Shown one piece after another: positions 46,470 to 58,114 of a DNA stretch of 64,000 nt. The stretch is from Nilaparvata lugens (Eukaryota; Arthropoda; Insecta; Hemiptera; Delphacidae). The DNA is taken from NCBI RefSeq assembly GCF_014356525.2, contig NC_052516.1:29433973-29497972 (forward strand), read 5' to 3'. Under the pieces are notes generated by a model that had not been told where the DNA came from, ran no database searches, and saw only the letters and a program-made list of their open reading frames with translations. How positions within the stretch are numbered: position 1 is the first letter of the stretch; the number at the start of each line of letters is the position of its first letter. Position numbers and translations under genes: made by a program.

Positions 46470-46790
46470 GTGCATTTTCGTTTGTGCGTAAATTTCCGCA
46501 GTCGACGAAGCAAGCATTGTTGACATCATATTGTCTAAATTTCAAGTGTGCTAAAACAGCTGACCAAATAACTTTTTATCATTTATCTCCATTATTAAAG
46601 AATTAAACATTTCTAATAATATCAAAATATTGCCATTTAAAAGTATAAAATAGTATAAGCTCAACCCGTCCAATTAAAACATAATTGAACATAATCTTTC
46701 AGGTTATGTAGACAAATTGAAATCTACCCAATCTGAGATTGTCTCCCTGTCGTGGTCGACGACGGCATTTACGCACAAGCGAAACCCCAG
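46470..46790. mobile_element. Foldback MITE with GTGCGTAAAT ends
   Basis: GTGCATTTTCGTTTGTGCGT at the left is inverted as ACGCACAAGCGAAACCCC at the right, each followed inward by a CCG-GTCGACGA segment. The interior (CAAGCATTGTTGACATCATA, GTGCTAAAACAGCTGACCAAA) matches part of the insertion at 18786-19597. Confidence 0.75.
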
Positions 46791-46952
46791 CTTAAGATTT
46801 GAATAGTAAGTTACATGATGATACTCCTCTGTCTCGCAGTCTACATCAAATTAGATTGAGAGTGATGAGATTAACCATAAATTATATATGTTGCCTGAAC
46901 ACATTTATTCGCAGCCTTTGTTGTGAGTCATAGTGGATAGGAATTAACCTTA

Positions 46953-47750
46953 TTTTTACTTTCCTTGCCCTATTGCCATAGGTAAGGAAAGTATTGCTTT
47001 CCAAAAAAAATTAAGGTACCCCAATTTCTAAATTTCTGTACGTTTCAAGGTGGGTATTGATCTGTATGTATGTGTGTATGAGTGTATGTGCGGCTGTGTA
47101 CACGATATCTCATCTCCCAATTAACGGAATGACTTGAAATTTGGAACTTGAGGTCCTTACACTATAAGGATCCGACACGAACAATTTCGATCAAATGCGA
47201 TTCAAGATGGCGGCTAAAATTGCGAAAATGTTGTCAAAAACGGGGTTTTTCGCGATTTTCTCAAAAACGGCTCCAACGATTTTGATTAAAGTTATACCTA
47301 GAATAGTCATCAATAAGCTCTATCAACTGCCACAAGTCCCATATCTGTAAAAATTTCATGAGCTCCGCCCCATCTATGCAAAGTTTGATTTTAGATTCTC
47401 AATTATCAGGCTTCAGATACAATTTAATCAAAAATTTCGAGTGGAAAAGATTGAGCATGAGAATCTCTACAATTAATGTTCAGTAACATTTTCACCTAAA
47501 ATTAAAAAAAAGCTCGAAATTCGATAAAATGTGATTATCCAATTATTGCAAACTGTTGGCAACTGTTGATTCTATTAAATGAATCACTATGAAGAGATAG
47601 CAGACCTCGTGTGTCTCCAGTGTTATTGCCCTGTCACCAGCTGGCTCAAATCTTTGAATAGTAGACTTGAGATGCGCGGGAACACTAGCGTCACGTGATC
47701 AATTTTCATAACGGCAAGGAAAGTTGTGAGTGCGCCACACCAGATTTTTT
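46953..47750 (-). mobile_element. Element K1, copy B, without an expanded microsatellite
   Basis: TTTTTACTTTCCTTGCCC to GCGCCACACCAGATTTTT, inverted relative to copy A. The microsatellite site (about 47060-47100) holds only short TGTATGTATGTGTGTATGAG-type sequence. Otherwise it matches A and C along its length. Confidence 0.85.
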
Positions 47751-47756
47751 TAGTTT

Positions 47757-47945
47757 TATTGCGGATGAGACTGACATGAGCCTTCAGCTTGTGCGTGGGT
47801 GTTGAAAAATGCGTGGCGGATTTAATGGAATGATCAAACGTCCATGCCTACCGACGGGATTCGAACCCACGTCCAGGTAGCGCTAGCATACTGAAGGCTG
47901 CAAAGCTTTCATCGTCTCGGGTCTGACCTGGACGGCCAAGTTCGC
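47757..47945 (-). mobile_element. tRNA-derived SINE
   Basis: In minus orientation a tRNA-like head contains CGTGGGTTCGAATCCCGTCG, a strong T-arm and polymerase III B box. Upstream are CTTGGCCGTCCAGGTCAGA (a possible A-box region) and CAGTATGCTAGCGCTACCTGG. It ends in ATGTCAGTCTCATCCGCAAT plus AAAACTAAAAAAAT. The body is much longer than a tRNA and the acceptor stem is not preserved, so it is a SINE, not a tRNA gene. It abuts K1 copy B. Confidence 0.8.
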
Positions 47946-49224
47946 CATTTCTTGTGAATTTTGTATAAGAATTGTCATATCCACTGAACATTGAGTTCAA
48001 CGATATAATTATTTCATCATGTGGTCGTCTTGAGAAGTTGAAGAGGGGATTTTAAGCAACATTTGTTTTCCGGTATGGGATCAACGATTCTTGGACAAGT
48101 AGGGGCTCTTATGGGGGGGGAGGGGTTTAGAAGGTATCATCCGTGAAAGGGGGTGAAAAAGAGGTAAACTCTCTCAGGAAATGGGGGTTGGTTCTTGTGG
48201 GGAGTCGCGGTATTTCCAGAGTTAGCCGTATTTGTGGAGGGGCGGGTCTGAGGGGTTGAGGGTGCCCCAGAAACGGTTGAAACCTATTTGGCTGGATGCC
48301 CTGAGTCGTGAACTATCTCAAGAAAGCTGGCCAGGACTAATGAAATGAGAGGGAAGCTCACGATGGAGAAGACCAGGCGAACGTATGCCAAAAAAGATGG
48401 TCTGCCTCTCAGCAGATAAGCGTCGTCATATTTGAAGATGTCGTTTCTGGTGGGGTTTTGAGTGTCTGGTCGAATAAGAAAAGGAATCGCTTTTTTTGTT
48501 CCACCATAAGAAATAGTTGTTTTTGATTTTCTTCAAACTGCCAACATTTGTTTTATGGAAGCATTGTGTTACCCATATGGGGAATACAAACTGACAGTGT
48601 TTGAAGTGAAAAAAGAACAGCTGGTATTTTTTAATATCTTATTCCTCCAAGAGGAAAGAGCCTATCTAATGGCCGCCGACTATCTGTCTAAAGAGCCTAC
48701 TTGACTCCCTGAAACATAATACTAAAGTGCCACTTTTTCGCTCTCGGGAGGAAAAGGAAGAAAAACCCCCTAGAGCGTGAAAGTGACTCAATTTGAATAA
48801 CATGGGAAGCATCTCTATTTTAAAAACTTACATTTGAAATAGGTTAGAAGGTCTAAGCTCATATGAGGAAGCATAAAGAGTAGTCATTGAACCAACTAAA
48901 TTCAAAACCTCAACCAGACATTTGATCAATTATGAAATATATATTTCATGCTAAAATTATTACAAACTTCATATCAGTATACTATAAAAACGTATAAATA
49001 TTTTTTCCATATCCCATGTTATTCAAAATACCAACCAACGAATATTCCTCATTAACTAATCAAATTTGAAACATAAACTTCATCATAGTGTTGTAGTCGA
49101 GTCGGCGGCCATTGTTGTTACAACTTTTGCCGACAGATAGCGCTGTCGGCGGTGAACTGTGTGATTACAAGACAGCTGTTTAATTTTTAAGTTATGTTGT
49201 AACACATTTTACTGGTCACGTAAG
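47946..49224. other. Unassigned DNA with G-rich segment
   Basis: GGGGGGGGAGGGG near 48112 and further G-runs to about 48290. I see no coding frame of note. No repeat match within the window. Confidence 0.4.
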
Positions 49225-49359
49225 TTTTTACTTTCCTTGTCCTATACCATAGGTAAGGAAAGTAATGCTTTCCGAAAAAAATTAAGGTACTCGAATTTCT
49301 AAATTTCTATACGTTTCAATGTCCCCTGAGTCCAAAAAAGTGGTTTTTGGGTATTGGTC

Positions 49360-49439
<80 letters not shown>

Positions 49440-49465
49440 TTGTGTGTGTGTGTGTGTGGTGTGTG

Positions 49466-49537
<72 letters not shown>

Positions 49538-49569
49538 TGTGTGTGTGTGGTGTGTGTGTGTGTGTGTGG

Positions 49570-49600
<31 letters not shown>

Positions 49601-49615
49601 TGTGTGTGTGTGTTG

Positions 49616-49646
<31 letters not shown>

Positions 49647-49680
49647 GTGTGTGTGTGTGTGTGTGTGTGGTGTGTGTGTG

Positions 49681-49740
<60 letters not shown>

Positions 49741-50438
49741 GTGTGGTGTGTGTGTGTGTGTGTGTGTGTATGAGTGTATGTGCGTCTGTGTACACGATAT
49801 CTCATCTCCCAATTAACGGAATGAATTGAAATTTGGAACTTGAGGTCCTTCCCCTATAAGGATCCGACTCGAACAATTTCGAACAAATCCAATTCAAGAT
49901 GGCGGCTAGAATGGCAAAAATGTTATCAAAACAGGGTTTTTCGCGATTTTCTCGAAAACGGCTCCAACGATTTTGATCAAATTTATACCTAAATTAGTCA
50001 TTGATAAGCTCTATCAACTGCCACAAGTCTCATATCTGTAAAAATTTCAGGAGCTTCTCCACTTCAATGCAAAGTGTGATTTTAGATTCCCGATTATCAC
50101 GCTTCAGATACAATTTAAACAAAAAATTCCAAGTGGAAACGATTGAGCATAAAAATCTCTACAATTAATGTTCAGTGACATTTTCACCGAAATTGGAAAT
50201 AAGCTCAAGATTCGAGAAAATGTGTTTATCCAATAAAGCAAACTGTTGGCAACTGTTGATTCTATTAAATGAAGAGATAGCTGCAGACTACGTGTGTCTC
50301 CAGCGTTATTGTCCTGTCACCAGCTGGCAGATCTTTGATTAGTAGACTTGGAATGCGCGTGTAGGCCTACACTTTCGTCAGGTGATAAATTTTTATAACG
50401 GCAAGTAAAGTTGTGTGAGTGCGCCACACCAGATTTTT
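49225..50438 (-). mobile_element. Element K1, copy C, with giant TG expansion
   Basis: TTTTTACTTTCCTTGTCC to GCGCCACACCAGATTTTT. It is the same element as copies A and B, but about 400 bp longer because of its internal microsatellite. Confidence 0.88.
49361..49790. repeat. Interrupted (TG)n microsatellite, ~430 bp
   Basis: Almost pure TG with recurrent GG and TT interruptions that divide it into blocks. It opens artefactual frames in all phases (Cys-Val on plus; His-Thr on minus). Confidence 0.97.
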
Positions 50439-50504
50439 AAAAATTATTTCATTTTCAGTTCTTATAAAAATGTAGGTGGTGGAAACATGTTGTGTACATC
50501 AAGA

Positions 50505-50630
50505 GTGAAAAATGTTTTTTCTCACTCAGGAAAATTGTTGCTCTCGGCTTCGCCTCGGGCTTCAAACTTTTCCCTCGGGGAGAAAAAACAGTGCTTTTCA
50601 CTCAAGATATACAAATAACTATTACACCAA
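50505..50630. mobile_element. Short MITE-like repeat
   Basis: GTGAAAAATGTTTTTTCTCACTC and GAAAAAACAGTGCTTTTCACTC are imperfect inverted ends around CTCGGCTTCGCCTCGGGC. The tail ACAAATAACTATT is also the D1 terminus. Confidence 0.5.
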
Positions 50631-52029
50631 TCATGTTATAGAGTATAGGCCTATGCTGCGATGTTGAAATATCGTAGGCCAGGGCCTTATACTAAAGGTG
50701 GCTATGATGTTCCTCATATGGAGGTTACTCATAAAACTGGCAAGAGTTTGAAGTAAATTTATTAATAGTGAAGTAATGATTTTTGAAAACTATCCAGTCA
50801 AACAAGACAAAAAATGAATAGTTGTTATACTTCTAGCGACTAAAGTGCTAGGTGTCGTTATAGTCATCTGAGTTAGAGTTAGAGTCTATAAATAATCTCC
50901 GCTATATTATCTGTCCTGTACTGTGAGAAGAGGTGGGATGGGTGAAGATTTTTAAACTAAAGCTCATGTTTGACTAATTTTTTTGTAGATTTTTGTCTAA
51001 TCGAATAGTTTTCAGATTGAGTCTGTGGATACGTCCTTCATTTCCATATACTTTCCTGATATTATTTTCTCATACTATTCATTAGTTTCGGGAATTTGGA
51101 TAAAAATAACTTGATCAAGAATTAACGAACGAATGAACTTGAATCAAGAAATAACCTAGACTACCAGAATAATGAATGAGAGAACTGAATTCAGAATAAA
51201 TAGGATTAACAGAGCTGCATCAAAGTAATACTGATTATAACCGAATATTATCTTCTTTTTCAGGTTAGTTTGCTGGTCTGAATCATTGATGATCTCTGAC
51301 TGTGAGTAAATTATGTATCTCAAATGAAACTATTCAGTTTTTCAACTTTTGCATGAATTTTACAATAGTTTTATTCCAGTTTCTAATTTGTTTTTTAGTT
51401 CAAGTTCATCAAACGCAAGTTACCTCTCAATTAAAAGTTTTGTTAGTGGAAACTTAGTTGTTGCAGCTCAAGTTGAGGATTACGTTTGTGGTGGAATGCA
51501 AGCCAACGCAGGCCTATTGAATAAGATTTCTAATAGTAATGATTCCAAGATATTCATCTCATCGATTTCAATAATTAGCCCGATGATTGATTGAATTTCA
51601 ATACTAATCAAACAATATCCTCCAGTAATCATCAAACTGGTATCAAATTCTAATTCTTTCACCAATTGAATCCGATTACATCACTAAATCATGATTTCAA
51701 GTGCTACAAACGATTCAAAGTGATAACCATGTAAATGTAAATTATAACATCTATGAAACATTGCAAAACCTCTCTGAACCCGAAATATTTCAGTATCAAT
51801 TAGCAGACTATTAGCAACCTGGGTAGCTTGCCATCAAACTTTGTTGACCACTGTCAATAGCGATCAGGTAAATAAGGCCGAATTCCAATTGAACTGTAAA
51901 TAATTACTCGATACGGGATTGTGTACGGCTGATATTGTTAGAAGCGTTTGTTTCCCAAGTACATAACTGTAGTTACAAATCGAGTATTTACTGATCATTG
52001 CATATACATGGATCACTATGTGTACACCG
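50631..52029. other. Unassigned DNA
   Basis: A segment at about 51000-51080 (CAGATTGAGTCTGTGGATACG, TTCCTGATATTATTTTCTC) recalls the ~148-bp array unit at 30175. Short frames at 51349-51665 lack recognisable domains. No gene. Confidence 0.4.
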
Positions 52030-52690
52030 AATTGATAGATCGTTGACAATTCAAGCATCAACGGAATCAGTGTTGATAAATCAGTCGTTGAAATATTAAC
52101 GTGTTCATTCAACGCAGCACTGTCATTGTTCTACTGCTTTCAGAAACTTGAAAATGGATAATGTGATTGGAATCAACCTGTTTTATTTATAGATAGTAGT
52201 TGACGGTTGTAGCATCAACGGAAACGCAAAGTAGTAGATAGACAGTTGAAATATGAACGTGTTTATTCAACGTAGCACCAGAGATACAAGCTACAAATAC
52301 ATATTTTGTCCATGTTAGCACTATAATGGTCTACTGCTTTTAAAAATTTTGATATGGATCACAATGTTTTCATTTCACTATTGACAGATCGTTGACGGTT
52401 CTAGCGTCAACGGAAACTCAAAGGAATTTATAAACCAGTTGGGATATTTACGTGGTTATGTAACCTAGCATTGACAGAATTCCATTATTTCAAATAAATG
52501 TAGAAATGTATCACTGTTTGAACACTGTTTTGATAGACCTTAGTTTTTTTGTATTTTTTTCCTTTGTGAACCGTTGACGATTCAAGTGAAGGTTACATAA
52601 CCACGTAAATATCCCAACTGGTTTATAAATTCATTTGAGTTTCCGTTGACGCTAGAACCGTCAACGATCTGTCAATAGTGGAATGAAAGC
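52030..52690. repeat. Tandem repeats capped by a ~94-bp inverted repeat
   Basis: Three related direct units begin near 52035, 52197 and 52378 (GATCGTTGACGGTTCTAGCG-type, then ...TTCAACG-AGCACTG). The last unit (about 52376-52470) reappears inverted at 52588-52685, from AGGTTACATAACCACGTAAA to GATCTGTCAATAGTGGAA, almost without mismatch. A ~115-base loop separates the arms. Confidence 0.88.
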
Positions 52691-53159
52691 ATTGTGATCA
52701 ATTGAAACGGAAGAAGTTGATGTTCTAGAACTAGTTGAAATATCAACATGTTATTCAACGAAACACTGTGTAAGATTGGCTAGTTGGAAATGACGAAATA
52801 ATGAACGTTATTATTTTATGTGGATTTATAATTCGATTATCATCATGCTAATAAGTAAAGGAATATAATGAGCAATATCCATATATTAGTCATAAAGTGG
52901 GTTGCTTAGTGGCTCGGATGATTAATCCGAGCTCCGTATTACCCCAAATGAGATAGAGGGCCCCACCTTGAGCGTTTAACATTCATTATAATTATTAATA
53001 ATATTACTATTATTTTTGAAGGGACAGATTCAAGGATCCAAAGATTCAAAGAACCCCACACGTCAACCGGAGCTTATTGTGTTCCCAAGTAGTATGTTAG
53101 TTAGGCAAACCAATACCTGAGTCCATTACAAGAATCAGAAGTTTTTCCCATGCTAACAA
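52691..53159. other. Unassigned DNA
   Basis: It begins with one more decayed unit of the preceding repeat (TTGAAATATCAACATGTTATTC). Otherwise nothing recognised. Confidence 0.4.
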
Positions 53160-53410
53160 CCCATTCATCACCTGGTTGCAATCCTAGTCGCAATCCAGTG
53201 TGATATGCTTGGCAGTCTCTTCAGACTGATTAGTCCTAGTGACCCACGTGAGTTCCACTCCTGGCGATCTTTGAAGGTCCTGCCGCTGAGGAAGGGGTGG
53301 CGAACTTGCCTCTAGGGCGCCTGGCCACCCTTGACTCAGCCTCTGGACCCACATTTGTGCCTAGAGTTTCACTTATCTCTGGTCTCTGGTCTGGTGATGT
53401 CCAACCAGTG

Positions 53411-53554
53411 TTGAGTTTGATAGAAATAAGTGGTCAGATCATGTCCTTAGAATGCCTGAAGACCGTTTCCCATTGAACGCCCTACTCCACAAGCCAATAG
53501 GCAGAAGAAGTATTGGTAGACCGAGGAAGAGATGGACGCCGGAACAGGCTTGAA
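53411..53554 (+). pseudogene. LINE ORF2 C-terminal fragment
   Basis: The plus frame from about 53411 reads VEFDRNKWSDHVLRMPEDRF, then HKPIGRRSIGRPRKRWTPEQ, and meets a TGA at 53552-53554. The W..HV.RM...R.P.......P.GRRS.GRPRKRW signature is typical of the end of RTE/Jockey-like LINE reverse transcriptases. A GAT/ATG trinucleotide tail follows at once (53566-53595), as LINE insertions often show. Only about 45 codons survive. It is not a host gene. Confidence 0.8.
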
Positions 53555-53565
53555 AAGCCTAATCC

Positions 53566-53595
53566 ATGACGACGATGATGATGATGATGATGATG
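53566..53595 (+). repeat. (GAT)n microsatellite tail
   Basis: About ten trinucleotides directly after the LINE fragment, probably its 3' tail. Confidence 0.9.
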
Positions 53596-53820
53596 AGTTT
53601 CACTCATCTCTGGTCTCATGGGTTTTTCTTTTTGCCCTTCCGAAACTGCCCTGATGGGTTTGAAGGCTAGGCAACTTCTAGAGTTACCTTGGGGTCCCTT
53701 TTAGTCGCCTCCTACGACAAGCAGGGATACTGTGAGTGAATTCTGGTTTTCAAAACATTCTTGAATATGATGTTCGACTCACAGCTTCCCCAACCCACAG
53801 GGGGCTCACATTCATTATAA

Positions 53821-54959
53821 AACATTGCCAATCACAAAGATAACTCAAAACAGATCAAAACAATTCAACACTTCATGAAATCTTCTACCGGCGAACCAAG
53901 AGATGTCTAGGTGATTATCAATATTCAATCAATAATTTTATTCAATTCAACACAATATACATAGAAGAATTCAAAATACAAATATCACAATTGAAAATAA
54001 ATTTCTAATGAAATACAAAAACAGGCTTCATGGTGGGGTGTACTGAGAAGAAATAAAGGAGGAAAAATGCCTAGCCAACTATGGTTTTACATGTAATAGG
54101 CAGGTAGGGTATAAAAGTGAGGAATGAGGGGTGAAGATGAGAGGGAAAGGTTGAATAATTAGAGAAGAAAAAAGAATGAAAAATGTGAGCAAATATTGTA
54201 AGCGGTTTCACTTTCAAGAAATGCATCTGAAAGAAATGGCCTTGCAAACAATAGAGCAGAAATCTCCATACTCGTACATCGATATGGGAGGAAAAGTTAC
54301 TGTAGATCCAGGTTTTAATTATAATTATCTATTGTTTATCATTGGATATTGTATGGTCCTAGACATATTCTGGTAGCTGAGTCCTCACATATTATGGGGA
54401 ATGAGAGGAGATCCAGCTCTATTATGCAAACACTCTCATTCATTTGCACTGGTACATCATAATTTGTTTCCATTGATTGTGACATTATATTCAATTATAA
54501 TTCACTTTTATTTCTCTGAAGGATGCCTAAATAGGTTTTAGGCTTTGAAAGTGGGTTCAAGACTGATGATTGGAATTGATTATCAAACAACCAGCCTCCA
54601 GAAAAAAAAGAATAAAATATTATATATTGATGAAGATGTTATTTTTCGAACTAGTCTATGAACAACATAAATTTGAAAACAGCTGAATTTTGATTGAGGT
54701 AGAATATTGTTAGAGAAACATTACTTCAAATATCTATGTTATCTATATTTATTTATTACAGAACAGAGAAGACTACAATCAATAAGCACAAAACAGTCTT
54801 CACTACTATTTACAATCGTATCAAGCAAGTTACTATGAAAAATAGGAGATACAGTACATTCAATTTAAAAATACATGAGAAAGTTAATAAGTATGATGAA
54901 AGCATAAGTAATTGTAAGTAATCTAAGTTTAAGTAATAAATACAGAATGAAGATATTGT
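53821..54959. other. Unassigned AT-rich DNA
   Basis: Frames at 54176-54376 and 54736-54921 have no recognisable domain. No gene supported. Confidence 0.4.
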
Positions 54960-55249
54960 ATATAATGAAGGAAAGAATTATTGGCTTTTACGCGTACGAA
55001 ATAGGAAATCCACGAATGACGCATCATCACGTCTGAACTACTGGACTGATTAACTTTTAATTTTGCATAATAATTATAGATTCCTAATTAACCGAGGATG
55101 GTTATAGGCCTATTTCAAATTTTTTCAAGTATTCAATTACGTCAAGTTTTTAATCAGATCAGAGATAAGAGGGAAGATCAGGTAAGATAAGGGAGGGATT
55201 ACTAACTCCTCTCTCATCGAACCCTTGTGGAGCACGGGTTACCGGCCAG
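54960..55249 (+). mobile_element. Helitron-like 3' fragment, family H2 copy 2
   Basis: It shares GGAAAGAATTATTGGCTTTTA, ACTACTGGACTGATTAACTT and CCGAGGATGGTTATAGGCCT with 10470-10670. It ends GTTACCGGCCAG where the other copy has CTAG, so the terminus is mutated. It includes an extra AGATAAGAGGGAAGATCAGG segment. Confidence 0.55.
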
Positions 55250-55254
55250 TAGTA

Positions 55255-55580
55255 ACATAAATGTACATAGATCGCTATGTACAATCACGTTACATAGATC
55301 ACTATGCATCACATCAATGTGATATATGAACATAGTGACATGAATGCACATAGATCGCCATGGAGGGGTTGAAGTACATAGATCACTACGCATATAGAGT
55401 GGCCAATGCATATAACAGAGATCACTACACATATAGAGTGGTCATTGTATATAGCCTAGCAGAGATCACTACACATATAGAGTGGCCATTGTATATAGCA
55501 GAGATCACTACACATATAGAGTGGCCATTGTATATAGCCTAGCAGAGATCACTACACATATAGAGTGGCGAATGTGACGT
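55255..55580 (+). repeat. Minisatellite of AGATCACTACACATATAGAG units
   Basis: About eight units of variable length (36-45 bases) with CATAGATCACTATG palindromes at the left. The right-hand units (CATATAGAGTGGCCATTGTA) are nearly identical; left units are diverged. Confidence 0.88.
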
Positions 55581-55839
55581 CAGAGATCACTGACGACAAT
55601 ATTCCGTTCCCACTTCAATACGCGACAAAGTAACCGCGCGTGTGTTTCGGCGAACGCGGCACGATAAATTGGATCACACGTTATCAAATGGACCGTTACA
55701 CAGAGGGCGGTGATCGGGGCGGTTGGATCAGCTACGAACAAACAAAGCCATAATCAAACAAATTGATGCTGAGTTATCCGTCTGTCTTTGTTGTTCTCTT
55801 CTCTGTCATTATCTCGATATTCACTCTGAAGTCTGAACT
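55581..55839. other. Unassigned DNA
   Basis: A comparatively GC-rich patch (CGCGCGTGTGTTTCGGCGAACGCGG near 55636) with no coding support. Confidence 0.4.
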
Positions 55840-56310
55840 GTTCCTTAGTTGAATCTTGCTCAATTGAAGTCGTTCACTTGAATTTTCTCTCAGTTGAAAT
55901 CTCTCTCAAGTCTCTCACTTGAATTTTCTCTCAGTTATAATCTCTATCAATTCTCTGTTGAACTCTCTCTCAGTTTATATTCCTTTCTCTCTAATTTTCT
56001 CGCTCAAATTCTCTCTCATTCGAGCTCTGTCTCAGTTAAACGTTCTCTCATTTGAAATCTCTCACTTGACCTATTTAAGAAGATTATTCTAATCCATTTC
56101 ACTTTCTGCCATGACTAACTGCTACTAGTTTTGAAACAAATATTTAAAACTTTAGACTGCAGTGTCGTCGAAAATAATTATTAAAAAGTGAAATGGTTAT
56201 TTCTCCAATGAACACACTCAGTTGAACTTTCTGTCAGATAAAATGTTTCACTTCAACTTTCTCAGTTGGAATTTCTCTCATTGGAACTTTCTCTTACTTG
56301 ATATTTTACT
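55840..56310 (+). repeat. Degenerate TTGAATTTTCTCTCAG repeats
   Basis: Variants of TTGAA-TCTCTCTCA recur every 15-40 bases from about 55850 to 56060 and again at about 56220-56310, around a unique segment. This looks like an old short-period satellite. Confidence 0.65.
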
Positions 56311-56639
56311 CAATTGCAGTAAATTGCAGTAATTCAGTGTTGTGTGGCAAAGAGCACCAATAGTCCTAACTCCGCCCTTACAAAGACAACTAATCAATTA
56401 ATTCTCATTTTCAATCTGTTTCAATGATTCAATTCCTTTTTGTTTGTACTCTCTCAGTGGAATTTGAACTATGGATCCAAACATATGGATACCAAATTTC
56501 AGAGAGACTTCAAAATTTGTAGGAAATTATTGTTGGTGAGAAATTTGATGATGAATGGCGTTGGATATAGGCGAAATTATTGGACAAAGTGACAGATTGG
56601 CAAATGAGAATCAATGCAAATTCTGACACTGACTGACGT
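56311..56639. other. Unassigned DNA
   Basis: Nothing recognised. Confidence 0.4.
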
Positions 56640-56734
56640 GAGAAAGAGAATTTTGTGATTAGTGAGGACGAGAGAGAGAGAAAGATAGATTGAAGATAGA
56701 TAGCGAGAGTGAGAAATAAATGGAGAGATAGATG

Positions 56735-56769
<35 letters not shown>

Positions 56770-56780
56770 AAAAAGTGAGA
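56640..56780. repeat. GA-rich tract with GT run
   Basis: GAGAGAGAGAAAGATAGAT, then TGTGTGTGTGTGTG followed by GAGAGAGAGAGAGAG. Confidence 0.85.
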
Positions 56781-56984
56781 GCGAGAGCGAATGAGTGCTG
56801 GGAGAAACGATGGAAGCAGAAAATGGTTAAAAATTAGGTAGGTAACAGTAGCTGAATGGTTTTCATTCAATGTAGAAAAGCAAGGTTGTAATTATACGAG
56901 ATTTGTGAGAGGAAGGTCATGCATGACAAGATGAATAATAGATTAGAAATGAAGAAAGAGCATAAAGTGCAAAGCGAAGCATGA

Positions 56985-57180
56985 ATTGAGATGTGATTAT
57001 GCATCTACATTTGAAAATCTACTTTGTAGAAATAATTTGTGAAGGACTGATAATTTGTGAAGTGAAGAACTACAAGACCACCTATGTCGGACTATGTGTA
57101 ACCTTATCTGAATTTGGGAGAGGAATAGCACAAGGTTACCTTATTTTTTCTCTCCCCATCATTTTGATGATCTACTTAGA
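56985..57180. repeat. Dispersed repeat E1, second copy
   Basis: TTTGAAAATCTACTTTGTAG, AATTTGTGAAGTGAAGAACT and TGTGTAACCTTATCTGAATTTGG match 10951-11290. A similar CTCTCCCCATCATTTTGATGA block recurs at about 58080-58110, so the intervening 0.9 kb may be an insertion or a separate element. Confidence 0.65.
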
Positions 57181-58060
57181 GCCGTTTGCACAGTATAGAT
57201 TGCTAAACTCGATCAAGTTAATCGAGTTTAAGTTAATCTGAAAGTTTAAACTTGAATCGGTTTTCTCAGTGCATTTACTAATCCAGTTTAAGTTAAACTA
57301 GTTTAGCGTTACGTTGGTAATAGAATGTCATCGTTTATAATATCAGGAAGTGTAATTTTCACAGGAAATTTGCTATTTGTTTAGAAACCATCAGTAAATT
57401 GAGGTTATGTAGCTACTATTGACTGGTCCAAAAACCACAGAGCTGTAATCTGTACAGTAATAAAAGTGAAAAGCGATCAATAAATTCTTCAAAAAATATG
57501 AAATGCTATATTACTATTAGAAACAAACTTATATTTAGTTGGCACCAGAAAATATGATGTAGAATGTAAGATAAAAACCTTATTTTGTTATGAAAATCTA
57601 CTATGGTCTTCCTCGTTTATTAGAAATCTCTCGAAAGCAAAATATATCAGTTATGTGTTATTAAAAACATGTTTTCTAATCAAAAATCATTGATAAAAAA
57701 TGTCTTATTTTCTATTAAGTGGCTTATTAAATCAAATACAAAATTAGCACTTGCTTTACTCAAGCAAAACCGTTAAAAAATTTTTCTATCATCCCAGAAA
57801 TTTAAATGATTCGTTTTTTGCCCAATTTTTCTCAGTTCCAAAATTTGTTTGCTGTCATCAATATCAATCGCATTAAAAACTTCTATCAATTCCTGTCAAT
57901 TCTATCAATAATGATTCACTATAACCTAAATAATATTATAGTCTACAGAAGCATTAAATACAAACTTCGAAAAATAATTTACTATTAGCTGTTTCCCCAT
58001 CAAATTCTACATATGTCTAGTTAATGCAAATTATTTGGTTTAAACCTCCTGTTTTGGAGA
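57181..58060. other. Unassigned DNA between two E1-type blocks
   Basis: Alternating TTTAAGTTAA/TTAACTTAAA-like motifs (57210-57310) suggest a foldback end. No coding support. Confidence 0.45.
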
Positions 58061-58114
58061 CAAGGATACCTTATTTGTTCTCTCCCTATCATTTCGATGA
58101 TTTATTGTATGTAT

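Larger units (their letters stand above)
53160..53820 (+). mobile_element. Non-LTR retroelement fragment region
   Basis: It surrounds the ORF2 tail at 53411-53554. GAGTTTCACTTATCTCTGGTCTC (53366) and GAGTTTCACTCATCTCTGGTCTC (53596) duplicate on both sides of the coding fragment. The downstream block GTCGCCTCCTACGACAAGCA...CCCCAACCCACAGGGGGC is one I recall recurring in invertebrate genomes. The duplication could mean the LINE tail inserted into an older repeat with ~20-bp target duplications. Confidence 0.65.

Noticed and set aside
47847..47935. True tRNA gene on the minus strand
   Set aside because: It has a good T-arm but no matching acceptor stem or standard-length cloverleaf, and the body continues to an A-rich tail, so I call a SINE.
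49282..49829. His-Thr and Cys-Val repeat proteins of 139-176 codons in several phases
   Set aside because: All are translations of the TG microsatellite.
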